Of a DNA stretch of 52,242 bases, positions 43,784-52,240 are shown one piece after another. Origin of the DNA: Phormidium willei BDU 130791 (lineage in GTDB: Bacteria > Cyanobacteriota > Cyanobacteriia > Cyanobacteriales > Geitlerinemataceae); NCBI GenBank assembly GCA_001637315.1, contig LSZA01000019.1, positions 1 through 52,242 on the forward strand, in the 5' to 3' direction. The notes under the pieces were generated by a model that saw only the letters and a list, made by a program, of their open reading frames with translations, ran no database searches and had not been told where the DNA came from. The position numbers and the translations under genes are program-made. Position 1 is the stretch's first letter; every line of letters begins with the position of its first letter.

Positions 43784-44356
43784 TTAGGTGCTAATCTGAA
43801 CATCAGCATAGATCTCCTCTCCATTTAGGGTTATCCCCAGACTCGGCAATAAAATCTCACAATTTCGGTTGAGGTAATCGTCAAATAGCCATTGGCTGGT
43901 ACTGGTGCGGCGATAGTGTTCTAAACGATAGTCCGATTGGCTGATTAACAGGTAATCTTGAAACTGGGGAATTGAGCGGTAAAATAGGAATTTGTCCCCT
44001 CGGTCAAATGTAGCCGTTGAGGGCAATAGAACTTCGATAATCAGGCTGGGATTGAGAATTTCATCATCGCGATCGCCATTGAGCAAAACATCCCCCAAAA
44101 CCACCATAATGTCGGGATATAAGCCTCGGCGATATTGAGGAATCCACAATCGCATATCACTCGAAAACAGTCGTAGAGGTGGGTTCGTCTGATAGGATTT
44201 GAGTCGAGCAATGAGGTTGACGACAATCGTATTATGATTGAGGCTAGCGCCGGCCATGTCCCAAACCTCTCCATCATGGTATTCATGGCGAGATTCACAG
44301 ACTTGTTCCATCTGGCGATAGTCATCGAGAGAAACGGATTGAGCAGTCCTAATCAT
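43784..44356 (-). CDS. Uma2-family protein downstream of cobB
   Basis: 190 residues from ATG 44356 (a longer start at 44407 would overlap cobB). Motifs are S-L-D-D-Y-R, Y-H-D-G-E-V-W-D-M-A-G-A-S, Y-P-D-I-M-V-V, L-I-I-E-V-L-L-P-S-T, D-R-G-D-K-F-L-F-Y-R and F-Q-D-Y-L-L-I, the usual PD-(D/E)xK set with K present. It lies 32 bp after cobB in the same direction but has no known link to corrinoid synthesis. Confidence 0.88.
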   Translation of the reverse strand: MIRTAQSVSLDDYRQMEQVCESRHEYHDGEVWDMAGASLNHNTIVVNLIARLKSYQTNPPLRLFSSDMRLWIPQYRRGLYPDIMVVLGDVLLNGDRDDEILNPSLIIEVLLPSTATFDRGDKFLFYRSIPQFQDYLLISQSDYRLEHYRRTSTSQWLFDDYLNRNCEILLPSLGITLNGEEIYADVQIST

Positions 44357-44388
44357 GATATCTGTGATCTCAGGAGTTGCGATCGCCC

Positions 44389-45801
44389 CTAGTATAACTC
44401 TCGACAAGCCTCAACAAACTGTTTAGCAAACGCCGGGTTACTGCGAAAATGTAAATGAACATAGCTGGCGAGGCTATTTCCCAACACATAGCCTTCAGAA
44501 AACGCACCAATACGCCAACTGTGGGCCTGATAACAGGTGGGAATCTCAGGAGGAACCGTCTCAGGAATCAGTTGAGAATAATGGAAACGATGGCCCTTAA
44601 CACGCAGAGGCTGTGGGCAAAAGGGATACTTGGCACTGGTTTCGATTTTCGTATAGCCTAAGTTGGGGCGATCGCCCAATCGCGTCCAAAAGGGAAAAAT
44701 TCCGGCAAACCGATAGCGAACCTCTTTAACTTCAATTCCCTGGGACAGATAAATTAAACCGCCACATTCCCCATAAATAGGACGATTTTCCGCCGCAAAC
44801 CGTCGTAACCCCGCTAAAAACCTCTCATTCTGACTCAGGCGTTCCCCATGAAGTTCTGGATAGCCGCCACCGACGTAAAACCCATCAATGTTCTGCGGAA
44901 ACTCATCTTGTAACGGCGACACCTCAATCAGCGTTGCACCGGCCTCTTGCAACAAACGTAGGTTTTCCTCATAGTAGAAACAAAACGCCGCATCACGGGC
45001 GATCGCAATCCGTACTGACGGCTTTTCTGACGGCTTTTCTGACAGCTTTTGCGGCAAACTCCCCGAAATATCCCCCCCAACCGCCAACCCTCCTTGCCAA
45101 TCAGGCAAACTCGCCAACAGACTATCCAAATCCACATAGGTTTCCGTCGCTTGCGCCAACCTCTCAATATAGGAATGTCCCAGATTATCCTCCTCGGCCA
45201 TCCATAACCCCAGATGACGAGAGGGGATTTCCGGGACGCTATTTTTAGGAATTTCTCCCCAGATAGGAATCGAAGTTACCGAAGCGATGGCCTCTCCCAA
45301 GCGACTTAAGGGGCTTGTAGTACGATATATATTGCGCGTATTACCGACTTTGTTTAGGGCAATTCCCGTAATTGACAAATTGGCATCAAAGTGTATATAT
45401 CCGGAGACTAACGCCGCCACACTGCGAGACATCCGCGACGCATCCACCACCAGCAACACCGGAACCCCTAGCCACTTGGCGATTTGAGCGGTACTTCCAT
45501 CGTCAGAGGTGGCCCCGTAGCCGTCAAAAACTCCCATCACTCCCTCAATAATCGCCACATCACAATCGCGGCTATAGTGACGAAACAGGGCTAAATTGTC
45601 ATCTTTTGATAACATCCAGCCATCTAAATTGTGGGAAATGCGGCCCGTCGCCAGGCGATGATGTCCAGGATCGATGAAATCCGGCCCGACTTTAAACGAC
45701 TGAACTTGTAGCCCCCGACGACGAAGGGCGGCCATAATTCCCAGAGATAGAGAGGTTTTGCCGACACCGCTACGAGTGCCGGCAATGACGAGGGCTTTCA
45801 T
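44389..45801 (-). CDS. cobB: Cobyrinic acid a,c-diamide synthase
   Basis: 470 residues, amidating cobyrinic acid at a and c with glutamine and ATP in corrinoid synthesis. N-terminal P-loop G-T-R-S-G-V-G-K-T-S-L, E-G-V-M-G-V-F-D-G, then a class I glutamine amidotransferase domain with G-G-G-Y-P-E-L-H, G-E-C-G-G-L-I-Y-L (nucleophile Cys) and a C-terminal H-L-H-F. An unusual insertion near 250 repeats K-P-S-E, encoded by a short direct DNA repeat. It overlaps tlyA by 4 bp. Its 3' end is copied at 37711. Confidence 0.95.
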   Translation of the reverse strand: MKALVIAGTRSGVGKTSLSLGIMAALRRRGLQVQSFKVGPDFIDPGHHRLATGRISHNLDGWMLSKDDNLALFRHYSRDCDVAIIEGVMGVFDGYGATSDDGSTAQIAKWLGVPVLLVVDASRMSRSVAALVSGYIHFDANLSITGIALNKVGNTRNIYRTTSPLSRLGEAIASVTSIPIWGEIPKNSVPEIPSRHLGLWMAEEDNLGHSYIERLAQATETYVDLDSLLASLPDWQGGLAVGGDISGSLPQKLSEKPSEKPSVRIAIARDAAFCFYYEENLRLLQEAGATLIEVSPLQDEFPQNIDGFYVGGGYPELHGERLSQNERFLAGLRRFAAENRPIYGECGGLIYLSQGIEVKEVRYRFAGIFPFWTRLGDRPNLGYTKIETSAKYPFCPQPLRVKGHRFHYSQLIPETVPPEIPTCYQAHSWRIGAFSEGYVLGNSLASYVHLHFRSNPAFAKQFVEACRELY

Positions 45802-46601
45802 GGGGTAGACTCTCCTTGTACGGCCGTTTGGATGGTGGCTTCATCCAATTGAGGGGTTCCCTGTTCATGGAGCCAGAGGAGATATTCCACATTACCCGCC
45901 GGTCCTTGGATGGGGGAGGTGACCAGGCCGCGATCGCACCAGCCCAAACCTCGCGCCGCATCCCGAACTTGGATAATGGCAGCGGCGCGATCGCTCAAAT
46001 TGCGGACAACTCCCTTCTTGCCAACGCGCGATCGGCCCACCTCGAACTGAGGTTTCACCAAAACAAGGGTTTCCCGAGGCGACACCAACAAATTCCAAAT
46101 CGCCGGAAACACCTTCTCCAGAGAAATAAACGAAACATCCGCCACCGCCAAATCCGGGCGCGGGTCATCAGCCTGATACAATTGCTCCGGGGTCAGATAG
46201 CGTAAATTGGTGCGTTCCTTGAGAACCACCCGGTCATCCTGACGCAGCTTCCAATCCACCTGACCATAGCCCACATCCACCCCATAGACCCGTTGCGCCC
46301 CTCGTTGCAACAAACAGTCCGTAAAGCCCCCAGTGGAAATCCCGCCATCGAGACAAACCCGATTCTCCACCGAAACAGGAAACACCTGTAACGCCTTGTC
46401 CAGCTTTTCCCCACCCCGAGACACAAACGGCGATCGCGGTTTCACAGAAATCTCCGCATCCACCGCCACCGCCGTCCCCGGCTTATCCACCAACTGCTGA
46501 TTCACCCGCACTTCACCCGCCCGAATCCAGCGTTGGGCCAACTGACGCGACGAACAGAGTTGTCGCTCAACTAACAGCGTATCCAAACGTTGCTTCACCA
46601 A
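45798..46601 (-). CDS. tlyA: TlyA-family rRNA 2'-O-methyltransferase
   Basis: 267 residues: S4 RNA-binding domain (1-60, R-L-D-T-L-L-V-E-R), then an FtsJ-like Rossmann domain with S-R-G-G-E-K-L, D-G-G-I-S-T-G-G-F-T-D-C-L-L, V-Y-G-V-D-V-G-Y-G-Q and L-V-K-P-Q-F-E. The start is TTG 46601 or GTG 46598; a purine run GGGGGGAGAG just upstream serves as ribosome site and adjoins the heptamer repeat. It ends in an ATGA overlap with cobB. Confidence 0.92.
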   Translation of the reverse strand: MVKQRLDTLLVERQLCSSRQLAQRWIRAGEVRVNQQLVDKPGTAVAVDAEISVKPRSPFVSRGGEKLDKALQVFPVSVENRVCLDGGISTGGFTDCLLQRGAQRVYGVDVGYGQVDWKLRQDDRVVLKERTNLRYLTPEQLYQADDPRPDLAVADVSFISLEKVFPAIWNLLVSPRETLVLVKPQFEVGRSRVGKKGVVRNLSDRAAAIIQVRDAARGLGWCDRGLVTSPIQGPAGNVEYLLWLHEQGTPQLDEATIQTAVQGESTP

Positions 46602-46611
46602 AATCTCTCCC

Positions 46612-46670
46612 CCCTGTTCCCTATTCCCTATTCCCTATTCCCTGTTCCCTGTTCCCTGTTCCCTGTTCCC
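46612..46670. repeat. Heptamer short tandem repeat (GGGAACA/GGGAATA)
   Basis: Eight 7-bp units (plus-strand CCCTGTT or CCCTATT) plus CCC. Five units are GTT and three are ATT type. The array encodes the last residues and the stop codon of phoH and abuts the ribosome site of tlyA. Confidence 0.95.
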
Positions 46671-47626
46671 TTCCTCTTCTCATGCTTCTCATAGGCCGTC
46701 ACAATCTTCTGAACCAGAGAATGACGCACCACATCCGCCGCTGTGAGCTGACAAAAGGCGATTCCATCGACGTTTTTGAGAATCTTCTGGGCCACCTGTA
46801 ACCCCGACATCTGAGTTGAGGGTAAATCCGTCTGAGTGACATCTCCCGTCACCACCATGCGGGAATTAAAGCCCAAACGAGTTAAAACCATCTTCATCTG
46901 AGCCGATGTGGTATTCTGAGCTTCATCAAGAATCACGAAGGCATTATTGAGAGTTCGTCCGCGCATATAGGCGATCGGGGCAACTTCGACGATTCCCCGT
47001 TCCATCAAATCAGGAATCTTCTCCGCGTCAATGAGTTCATAGAGGGCATCATACAGCGGACGCAAAAAAGGACTCACCTTTTGCTGTAAGTCTCCCGGAA
47101 GGAATCCCAACCGTTCCCCCGCTTCCACCGCCGGACGAGTCAAAATCAGCCGTTCATAGCGTTTGTCGAGTAACGCCTGCACCGCCAACATCGCCGCTAG
47201 ATAGGTTTTTCCCGTTCCCGCCGGGCCAATGCAAAAGGTTAAATCATGGTTGCGAACCGCCTTGACATATTGACGCTGACGAAAGGTTTTCGCGCGAATA
47301 TCCTCACCGCGACGGGTGCGGGTGAGAATATCATCTCGTAAATCTCTGAGTTCATCTTGTCGCCCCGTATCCAGGGCATGAATCGCTGTGTTAATATCCA
47401 CATCAGCCACCGGCTTGGCCACTTTCCAAATCGGTGAGAGAATTTGAATCAGTTGCTCACAGCGTCCGGTTTGGCTGTCGGTTCCCGACACAAAAAGTTC
47501 TTGACCCCGTAAGACTAATGTAGCGCCGGTTTGCTGCGCTAGAGTTTTGAGATTAACTTCCTGCTGTCCCACCAAGGCGAGGGCACATTCAGGACTGTAA
47601 AGATCGATGGTGAGTCGGGGGGTCAT
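46628..47626 (-). CDS. phoH: PhoH-family ATPase with repeat-derived tail
   Basis: 332 residues with Walker A G-P-A-G-T-G-K-T, R-P-A-V-E-A-G-E-R-L-G-F-L-P-G-D and V-I-L-D-E-A-Q-N-T-T. PhoH (YbeZ-like) proteins are linked to RNA processing and ribosome maturation. The final ~15 residues (G-T-G-N-R-E-Q repeated) are encoded by the heptamer array, and the TAG stop is formed by a GGGAATA unit. It lies 273 bp downstream of rpsP. Confidence 0.93.
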   Translation of the reverse strand: MTPRLTIDLYSPECALALVGQQEVNLKTLAQQTGATLVLRGQELFVSGTDSQTGRCEQLIQILSPIWKVAKPVADVDINTAIHALDTGRQDELRDLRDDILTRTRRGEDIRAKTFRQRQYVKAVRNHDLTFCIGPAGTGKTYLAAMLAVQALLDKRYERLILTRPAVEAGERLGFLPGDLQQKVSPFLRPLYDALYELIDAEKIPDLMERGIVEVAPIAYMRGRTLNNAFVILDEAQNTTSAQMKMVLTRLGFNSRMVVTGDVTQTDLPSTQMSGLQVAQKILKNVDGIAFCQLTAADVVRHSLVQKIVTAYEKHEKRKGTGNREQGTGNRE

Positions 47627-47797
47627 ATCCTAGGGATAGATGTTTGGCAAGATTTGGCAATTCAGACGAGAGGCTTCTTATCGACACTTAAAAATAGGCA
47701 AAATCTCTTAGCGATAACCTTGTGAGGCAATGCTTTTGCTTATTTTGGTCGTCCTATTTAATGTGACTTTTGACCGATTCAGGACAAGTGAAAACAG

Positions 47798-47869
47798 AGA
47801 CTCGGCTTAGTTCGAGTTTAGAGCCATTTTCAGTATGGCATGAGTCCAAACTTAAACAAAACCGAGTCT
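47798..47869 (-). terminator. Long-range hairpin between rpsP and phoH
   Basis: AGACTCGG (47798-47805) pairs with CCGAGTCT (47862-47869), with a ~55-nt loop that holds smaller stems. It may terminate or attenuate rpsP transcription. No strong T-run follows. Confidence 0.3.
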
Positions 47870-47899
47870 AGCCGGGAAACTTGGAGATAGTTGCCGCTA

Positions 47900-48247
47900 T
47901 TAGGCGCTCGCTTCACTCGTTTCAGCTTCAGTGGCTTCTGCTTCGCTAGATGCAGCTTCAGTGGAAGCCGCCGGGGTTGCGGCGGGAGTTGCGGCGGGAG
48001 TTCCGGGTTTGGGGCCAACAAGCTCAGCGCGACGAAGGATGTCGCGAACGGTATCCGTGGGTTGTGCGCCATTGTTAAGCCATTTGAGCAGTTCTTGACT
48101 GTCGAGGCGCGTCTCGCCGCTACGGGGGTTGTAGAACCCGAGTTCTTGCAGAGGACGACCATCGCGACGAGCCGAACTCTCCATGGCTACGATACGATAA
48201 CTGGCTTCTCTTTTTTTACCGAGGCGTTTGAGTCGAAGTTTAATCAT
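47900..48247 (-). CDS. rpsP: 30S ribosomal protein S16 with extended tail
   Basis: 115 residues. Residues 1-80 are canonical S16 ([31 protein letters not shown]). An added ~33-residue tail is Pro/Ala/Thr then Glu/Ala rich, with P-A-A-T repeats; bacterial S16 usually ends near 80-90. A possible -10 (TATACT, 48321-48316, minus strand) lies about 70 bp upstream. Confidence 0.97.
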   Translation of the reverse strand: MIKLRLKRLGKKREASYRIVAMESSARRDGRPLQELGFYNPRSGETRLDSQELLKWLNNGAQPTDTVRDILRRAELVGPKPGTPAATPAATPAASTEAASSEAEATEAETSEASA

Positions 48248-48367
48248 GTGTGCAAAAGTTGGCTATTTTGGGTTTACCCTTCTGTACAAGGATAACTGCA
48301 AAAGGTCAGTTCTCTAGTATAAACTGTTTTTTCCCCTTGAGCATCCCCCCGATGACTCGGCGCTGGG

Positions 48368-48395
48368 TTGAAATGATTCCTTGAGGCAGTATAAT
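48368..48395 (+). promoter_or_regulatory. Sigma-70-type promoter of the FAH-family gene
   Basis: TTGAAA (48368-48373), 16-bp spacer, TATAAT (48390-48395). The expected transcript start near 48402 lies before ATG 48419 and excludes the longer in-frame TTG start at 48395. Confidence 0.65.
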
Positions 48396-48418
48396 TGCCC
48401 CTAAAGTCGACGATAGCT

Positions 48419-49219
48419 ATGGCACAGCGATATATCCGCGTCCGCACGGCTGAAGGACGAATTTATTATGGCTCTTTGCAAGTTGACCGCAGTGTCAAGA
48501 TCTTCGATGCACCGCCCTGGCTGAACGGGAAGCCGACCGAGATGACCTGTGGGGCGGAAACCTACGAGTTATTGGCCCCCTGTGCGCCCTCGAAAATTGT
48601 AGCGGTGGGGAGAAACTACCGCGATCATGCTGAGGAGATGGCGGCGGAGGTTCCCAGCGAACCCCTGTTGTTTCTCAAACCACCGACAACGATTGTGGCT
48701 CATGACACGGCGATCGTGTATCCTCCTCAATCTGAGCAAGTCGACTATGAAGGGGAGTTGGCCTTAGTGATTGGCGAGACCTGTCAGGACTGTTCCCCGG
48801 ACGCGGCTTCAGAGTATATTTGGGGATATACGATCGCCAACGATGTCACCGCTCGGGATTTACAACGACGCGATCGCCTCTGGACAAGAGGAAAAGGCTT
48901 TAACAGCTTCTGTCCTCTCGGCCCCTGGGTGGTCCGAGAAATCAACCCCGGCGCGAAACTACAAACCTTTCTCAACCAGGAAGAGAAACCCCGCCAGTCA
49001 GCGCAATTAGATCGCATGGTCTATTCCCCTGAGGCCTTAGTCTCTTATATCTCCCAAATCATGACTTTGTTACCGGGAGATGTGATCCTAACCGGAACAC
49101 CGAAAGGGGTGGGTTCCTTGCAAGTCGGCGATCGCGTACGAGTCGAAATCGAGGGAATCGGCGCCTTGGAGAATCCCGTGATTCCCAAGCCAACTCCCCC
49201 AGTGGAGATCTCAGAGTAA
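48419..49219 (+). CDS. Fumarylacetoacetate hydrolase (FAH) family protein
   Basis: 266 residues from ATG 48419, chosen from the promoter position. The FAH core shows I-V-A-V-G-R-N-Y-R-D-H-A-E-E, F-L-K-P-P, D-Y-E-G-E-L-A-L-V-I-G (metal Glu), G-Y-T-I-A-N-D-V-T-A-R-D, and L-P-G-D-V-I-L-T-G-T-P-K-G-V-G. Members cleave or decarboxylate 2-keto acids such as acylpyruvates or oxaloacetate; the substrate here is unknown. Confidence 0.92.
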   Translation: MAQRYIRVRTAEGRIYYGSLQVDRSVKIFDAPPWLNGKPTEMTCGAETYELLAPCAPSKIVAVGRNYRDHAEEMAAEVPSEPLLFLKPPTTIVAHDTAIVYPPQSEQVDYEGELALVIGETCQDCSPDAASEYIWGYTIANDVTARDLQRRDRLWTRGKGFNSFCPLGPWVVREINPGAKLQTFLNQEEKPRQSAQLDRMVYSPEALVSYISQIMTLLPGDVILTGTPKGVGSLQVGDRVRVEIEGIGALENPVIPKPTPPVEISE

Positions 49220-49221
49220 GC

Positions 49222-49704
49222 TTAAAACACCTGAGAATTAGCTGCATCCGAGAGTCCCGGAAGTTCGGGATATTCTCCCCGTAAACATTGCACCAGACTA
49301 AAGCCAACCGCAGCGATGGTTCCCAAGAAGAGGGTATTGACGAGGGTTTCTAACAGCAACGGCGCGCCGGATTCCAACCCAGATCCGAACAGACTCAGAA
49401 TGAGGCTACTAATCGAGAGAATAATCGTCAGTAGAACCGCCTGCATCCCGTTAAACCGAACAAAGCGGCTGAGACTATCATTGCGAACGACCGCAAAAAA
49501 GAGAACAAAGAAGAGAATCAGCCGCCCGAAGGGGATAGCATTATAGAGTTGGATGACCGGAATCAGGGGAATAAAGAGAACCTGGAGGATGGGGAATTGC
49601 TTAAACAGAAAGGTCCCAAAAATCAGGCCTTCCATCAGGGGAACCAGATACACGGCGGCCGCGCCGAGGCGATCGCGCCAGCTAAAATTAGAAGGGCTGT
49701 TCAT
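49222..49704 (-). CDS. Tic20-family membrane protein (copy 1)
   Basis: 160 residues, four predicted helices: Y-L-V-P-L-M-E-G-L-I-F-G near the N-terminus, R-L-I-L-F-F-V-L-F-F-A-V-V-R-N, F-V-R-F-N-G-M-Q-A-V and a final helix. R-x-N-x-x-Q-A-x-x-x-x-I is the Tic20 hallmark. Tic20 in plastids forms part of the inner-envelope import channel; the cyanobacterial role is unclear. A paralogue lies 58 bp upstream in the same orientation. It ends two bases after the convergent FAH-family gene. Confidence 0.9.
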   Translation of the reverse strand: MNSPSNFSWRDRLGAAAVYLVPLMEGLIFGTFLFKQFPILQVLFIPLIPVIQLYNAIPFGRLILFFVLFFAVVRNDSLSRFVRFNGMQAVLLTIILSISSLILSLFGSGLESGAPLLLETLVNTLFLGTIAAVGFSLVQCLRGEYPELPGLSDAANSQVF

Positions 49705-49762
49705 AAAACACTCAAAAATCGATCTATTAGTCGTTGGGCTAGTCTCTCCATCCTATAAGAAT

Positions 49763-50272
49763 TTAGTGGTCGAGGTGTTGGTAAGCCGCATCGGAGACAA
49801 CCGGAAGATCCGGATAGCGCCCAAACGCCGTTTGGATAATCGCGTAGAGCGATCCCCCAAAAACGGCTAAGAAAACCATATTCGCAATCACCGCCACGAG
49901 AAGATTTCCCGATACCGCCGCCGTTTGCAGAGGAAGTCCGATGAGTTGGCTGACAATGGCGATGAGAGACAAGCCGATTTTGATGATCAGGGCTTGCATC
50001 GTATTGAAGCGCAAAAAATGACTGAGATTGCGGTTGCGCACCACCAGTAGGAACAACGCAAAGAAAATAATCAGTCCACCGAAGGGAACGCCTTGGACAA
50101 ATCCCCAGTAAAGCCTCAGCAGGGGAGAGAGGGGAATTAAGATGAGGTTAGCTAGCAGTGGCATCAGATCGAACAAGTAGCCACCATAGCGTACCGATTC
50201 GAGTAGGGGTAACAGATAGATGACACAGGCTAGGATGCGATCGCCCGGAGTCTGTGAACCTCGCCGAGTCAT
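49763..50272 (-). CDS. Tic20-family membrane protein (copy 2)
   Basis: 169 residues with the same four-helix plan as copy 1 (Y-L-L-P-L-L-E-S-V-R-Y-G-G, F-F-A-L-F-L-L-V-V-R-N, F-L-R-F-N-T-M-Q-A-L) and the same P-x-L-P-x-x-S-D-A-A end motif. Divergence outside the helices indicates an old tandem duplication. Confidence 0.9.
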   Translation of the reverse strand: MTRRGSQTPGDRILACVIYLLPLLESVRYGGYLFDLMPLLANLILIPLSPLLRLYWGFVQGVPFGGLIIFFALFLLVVRNRNLSHFLRFNTMQALIIKIGLSLIAIVSQLIGLPLQTAAVSGNLLVAVIANMVFLAVFGGSLYAIIQTAFGRYPDLPVVSDAAYQHLDH

Positions 50273-50368
50273 AAGAATATCTCCAATGGGGGGGTAAGTT
50301 TCTTACTATGGTAATCGATATGCCATCTGACCCGATTAGCCGCCTAGGACGTCATCAAACTCAGGATC

Positions 50369-51586
50369 ATGCAACCCCCCACCCCTATCACGAGATACCT
50401 GGCCAACTCAGCCTTGGCCCTATTACTCATCACTGGCTGTTCCACACCAGAACCTCCCCCAGATACCGCAACAGACGCCACCACAGACAGAACCGATCTC
50501 GCCGCAACCCCCACCCCCGACTCATCCTCCCCGAACTCAGATACATCCCTGTCCTTAGACCGAGATTGGCAACCAACCACTATCATTGACAACTTAGAAC
50601 ATCCCTGGGGATTAGCCTGGCTTCAGGATGGAACCCTGCTGATTACGGAACGGCCCGGACGTTTACGCCTCGTCCGCGACGGCGTATTAGATCCCACCCC
50701 AGTCTCCGGAGTTCCCGAGGTTTTGGCCCTCAATCAAGGGGGATTACTCGATATTGCGGTCCATCCCCGCTTTGAGGAAAACGCCTTAATTTACCTCACC
50801 TATTCTGATGGAACACCGGATGCAAACCAAGTCCAAGTGGCGCGAGGGGAGTTGCAAGAAAACCGGTTAGAGAATGTGGAGGTTATTTTCGAGGTCTCTT
50901 CTTCCAAAACAGAGGGACAACATTTTGGGTCCCGGATGGCCTGGCTTCCTGACGAAACCCTGTTGGTGAGTATTGGTGATGGGGGAAATCCGCCGCTGGA
51001 ACTCGATGGAGAGTTGATTCGCACCCAGGCCCAAAATCGCGACAGTCATTTGGGGTCAATTGTACGTCTCAACGACGATGGGTCAATTCCTGAGGATAAT
51101 CCCTGGGTTGGAGACGCTGACAGTAATCCAGCGATTTGGAGTTACGGCCATCGCAACATCCAAGGCTTAGCCGTCGATTCGCAAACGGGTGAGATTTGGT
51201 CAACGGAACATGGTGCGCGTGGCGGGGATGAGTTAAATCGGATTGAAAAAGGCGAGAATTATGGTTGGCCCTTGGTGACGCACAGTGAAGAATATACAGG
51301 AGGTGCGATTTCAGACCGCCAAACCCATCCCGATATGGTTGACCCAGAGGTGGTGTGGACGCCGGCGATCGCCCCCTCGGGGTTAACGATCTATCATGGA
51401 GATCTCTTGGCTGGCGGGTTAGTCTCCCAAGCCGTACATCATATCCAGTTAGATGAGTCAGGTCAGGTGACAGACCAACGGGCGATCGCGATCGGTCAAC
51501 GGGTTCGAGATGTCCGCGAAGGCCCAGATGGTCATCTCTATGTGTTGACGGATGCACCGCAAGGCCAGTTAATTCGACTCGATTAA
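50369..51586 (+). CDS. Lipoprotein glucose/sorbosone dehydrogenase family (soluble aldose-sugar dehydrogenase type)
   Basis: 405 residues. A signal peptide with lipobox L-I-T-G-C-S (Cys at about 25), then a Pro/Thr/Asp-rich linker to residue ~65. A six-bladed propeller follows with H-P-W-G-L-A-W-L-Q-D-G, L-I-T-E-R-P-G-R-L-R, Q-G-G-L-L-D-I-A-V-H-P, Y-G-H-R-N-I-Q-G-L-A and E-H-G-A-R-G-G-D-E-L-N. Members oxidise aldoses with PQQ in the periplasm. Whether PQQ is made here cannot be told. Confidence 0.92.
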   Translation: MQPPTPITRYLANSALALLLITGCSTPEPPPDTATDATTDRTDLAATPTPDSSSPNSDTSLSLDRDWQPTTIIDNLEHPWGLAWLQDGTLLITERPGRLRLVRDGVLDPTPVSGVPEVLALNQGGLLDIAVHPRFEENALIYLTYSDGTPDANQVQVARGELQENRLENVEVIFEVSSSKTEGQHFGSRMAWLPDETLLVSIGDGGNPPLELDGELIRTQAQNRDSHLGSIVRLNDDGSIPEDNPWVGDADSNPAIWSYGHRNIQGLAVDSQTGEIWSTEHGARGGDELNRIEKGENYGWPLVTHSEEYTGGAISDRQTHPDMVDPEVVWTPAIAPSGLTIYHGDLLAGGLVSQAVHHIQLDESGQVTDQRAIAIGQRVRDVREGPDGHLYVLTDAPQGQLIRLD

Positions 51587-51650
51587 GTCCTAGATACATC
51601 CACGTAACTCGATTAAGTCTTAACCTGTTGCTACCTCGACTTAACGGAAC

Positions 51651-52139
51651 ATGAGCCAATCCTCTCAACGTCCCCAATATGTCAAGGATTTAATCGCCCT
51701 CTACGGCAATGACTACGGAATCTTACTCGGATCAGCAGTGTTCTACCACATCGTAGATCCTGACACAGACCTAGAACAAATCGCACTACGCTGTCAACGC
51801 CAGTTTCTCGGACCTGAGTGGTTCGACTCCAAACAAGAAGACTGGCTGGGGGGATGGTTTCTACTCTATCGCCGTCCCAAAGGGCAAACTGGCAATCTTG
51901 TCAAGGAGTTTGAAGCCGTCTATGACATCTTCGAGAAAATTCTACACCGGTTCCTGGATCCATTGAACAGTGGTGACGAGGCGATCGCCCGCCAAAAACT
52001 CGCGATCGCCTTCGATGACCCAGATGTCAGCGATCTACACATCTATGAAATGCACGACCAAGACATCCTCACCGGACGCTTGGTGATTGGCCGTCGTCGC
52101 AACGGCGAAACCACCACCCTGATTATTGTCTGTGACTAG
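51651..52139 (+). CDS. Conserved-looking hypothetical protein
   Basis: 162 residues, soluble, no signal peptide. I do not recognise it. W-L-G-G-W-F-L-L-Y-R-R-P-K-G-Q and I-G-R-R-R-N-G-E-T-T-T-L are notable. HIP1 sites and codon use match its neighbours. It lies 64 bp after the sugar dehydrogenase gene, and a 13-bp direct repeat (ACTCGATTAAGTC, 51577 and 51607) spans the gap. Confidence 0.75.
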   Translation: MSQSSQRPQYVKDLIALYGNDYGILLGSAVFYHIVDPDTDLEQIALRCQRQFLGPEWFDSKQEDWLGGWFLLYRRPKGQTGNLVKEFEAVYDIFEKILHRFLDPLNSGDEAIARQKLAIAFDDPDVSDLHIYEMHDQDILTGRLVIGRRRNGETTTLIIVCD

Positions 52140-52208
52140 ACCGGTGACAGACTGACCCGTCCCGAGCCTCTTACATAAGCCCAACTTATATCTATCATTA
52201 GGAAGAGT

Positions 52209-52240
52209 TTTGTAACAAACCCTTTACAAAGCGTTACAAA
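52209..52240 (+). promoter_or_regulatory. HLR1-type RpaB site
   Basis: TTTACAAA-GC-GTTACAAA (52223-52240) exactly fits the HLR1 consensus of two (G/T)TTACA(A/T)(A/T) repeats separated by 2 nt. An inverted half-site TTTGTAAC lies at 52209-52216. RpaB binds HLR1 to control high-light responsive genes; the target is probably the next gene beyond the right edge. Confidence 0.75.

Noticed and set aside
47627..47899. tRNA or other structured RNA gene
   Set aside because: No cloverleaf, T-loop GTTCGA-type sequence or CCA pattern; only a loose long-range stem.
52211..52227. NtcA site (GTA-N8-TAC)
   Set aside because: The spacing between GTA and TAC here is 10, not 8; HLR1 explains the sequence better.
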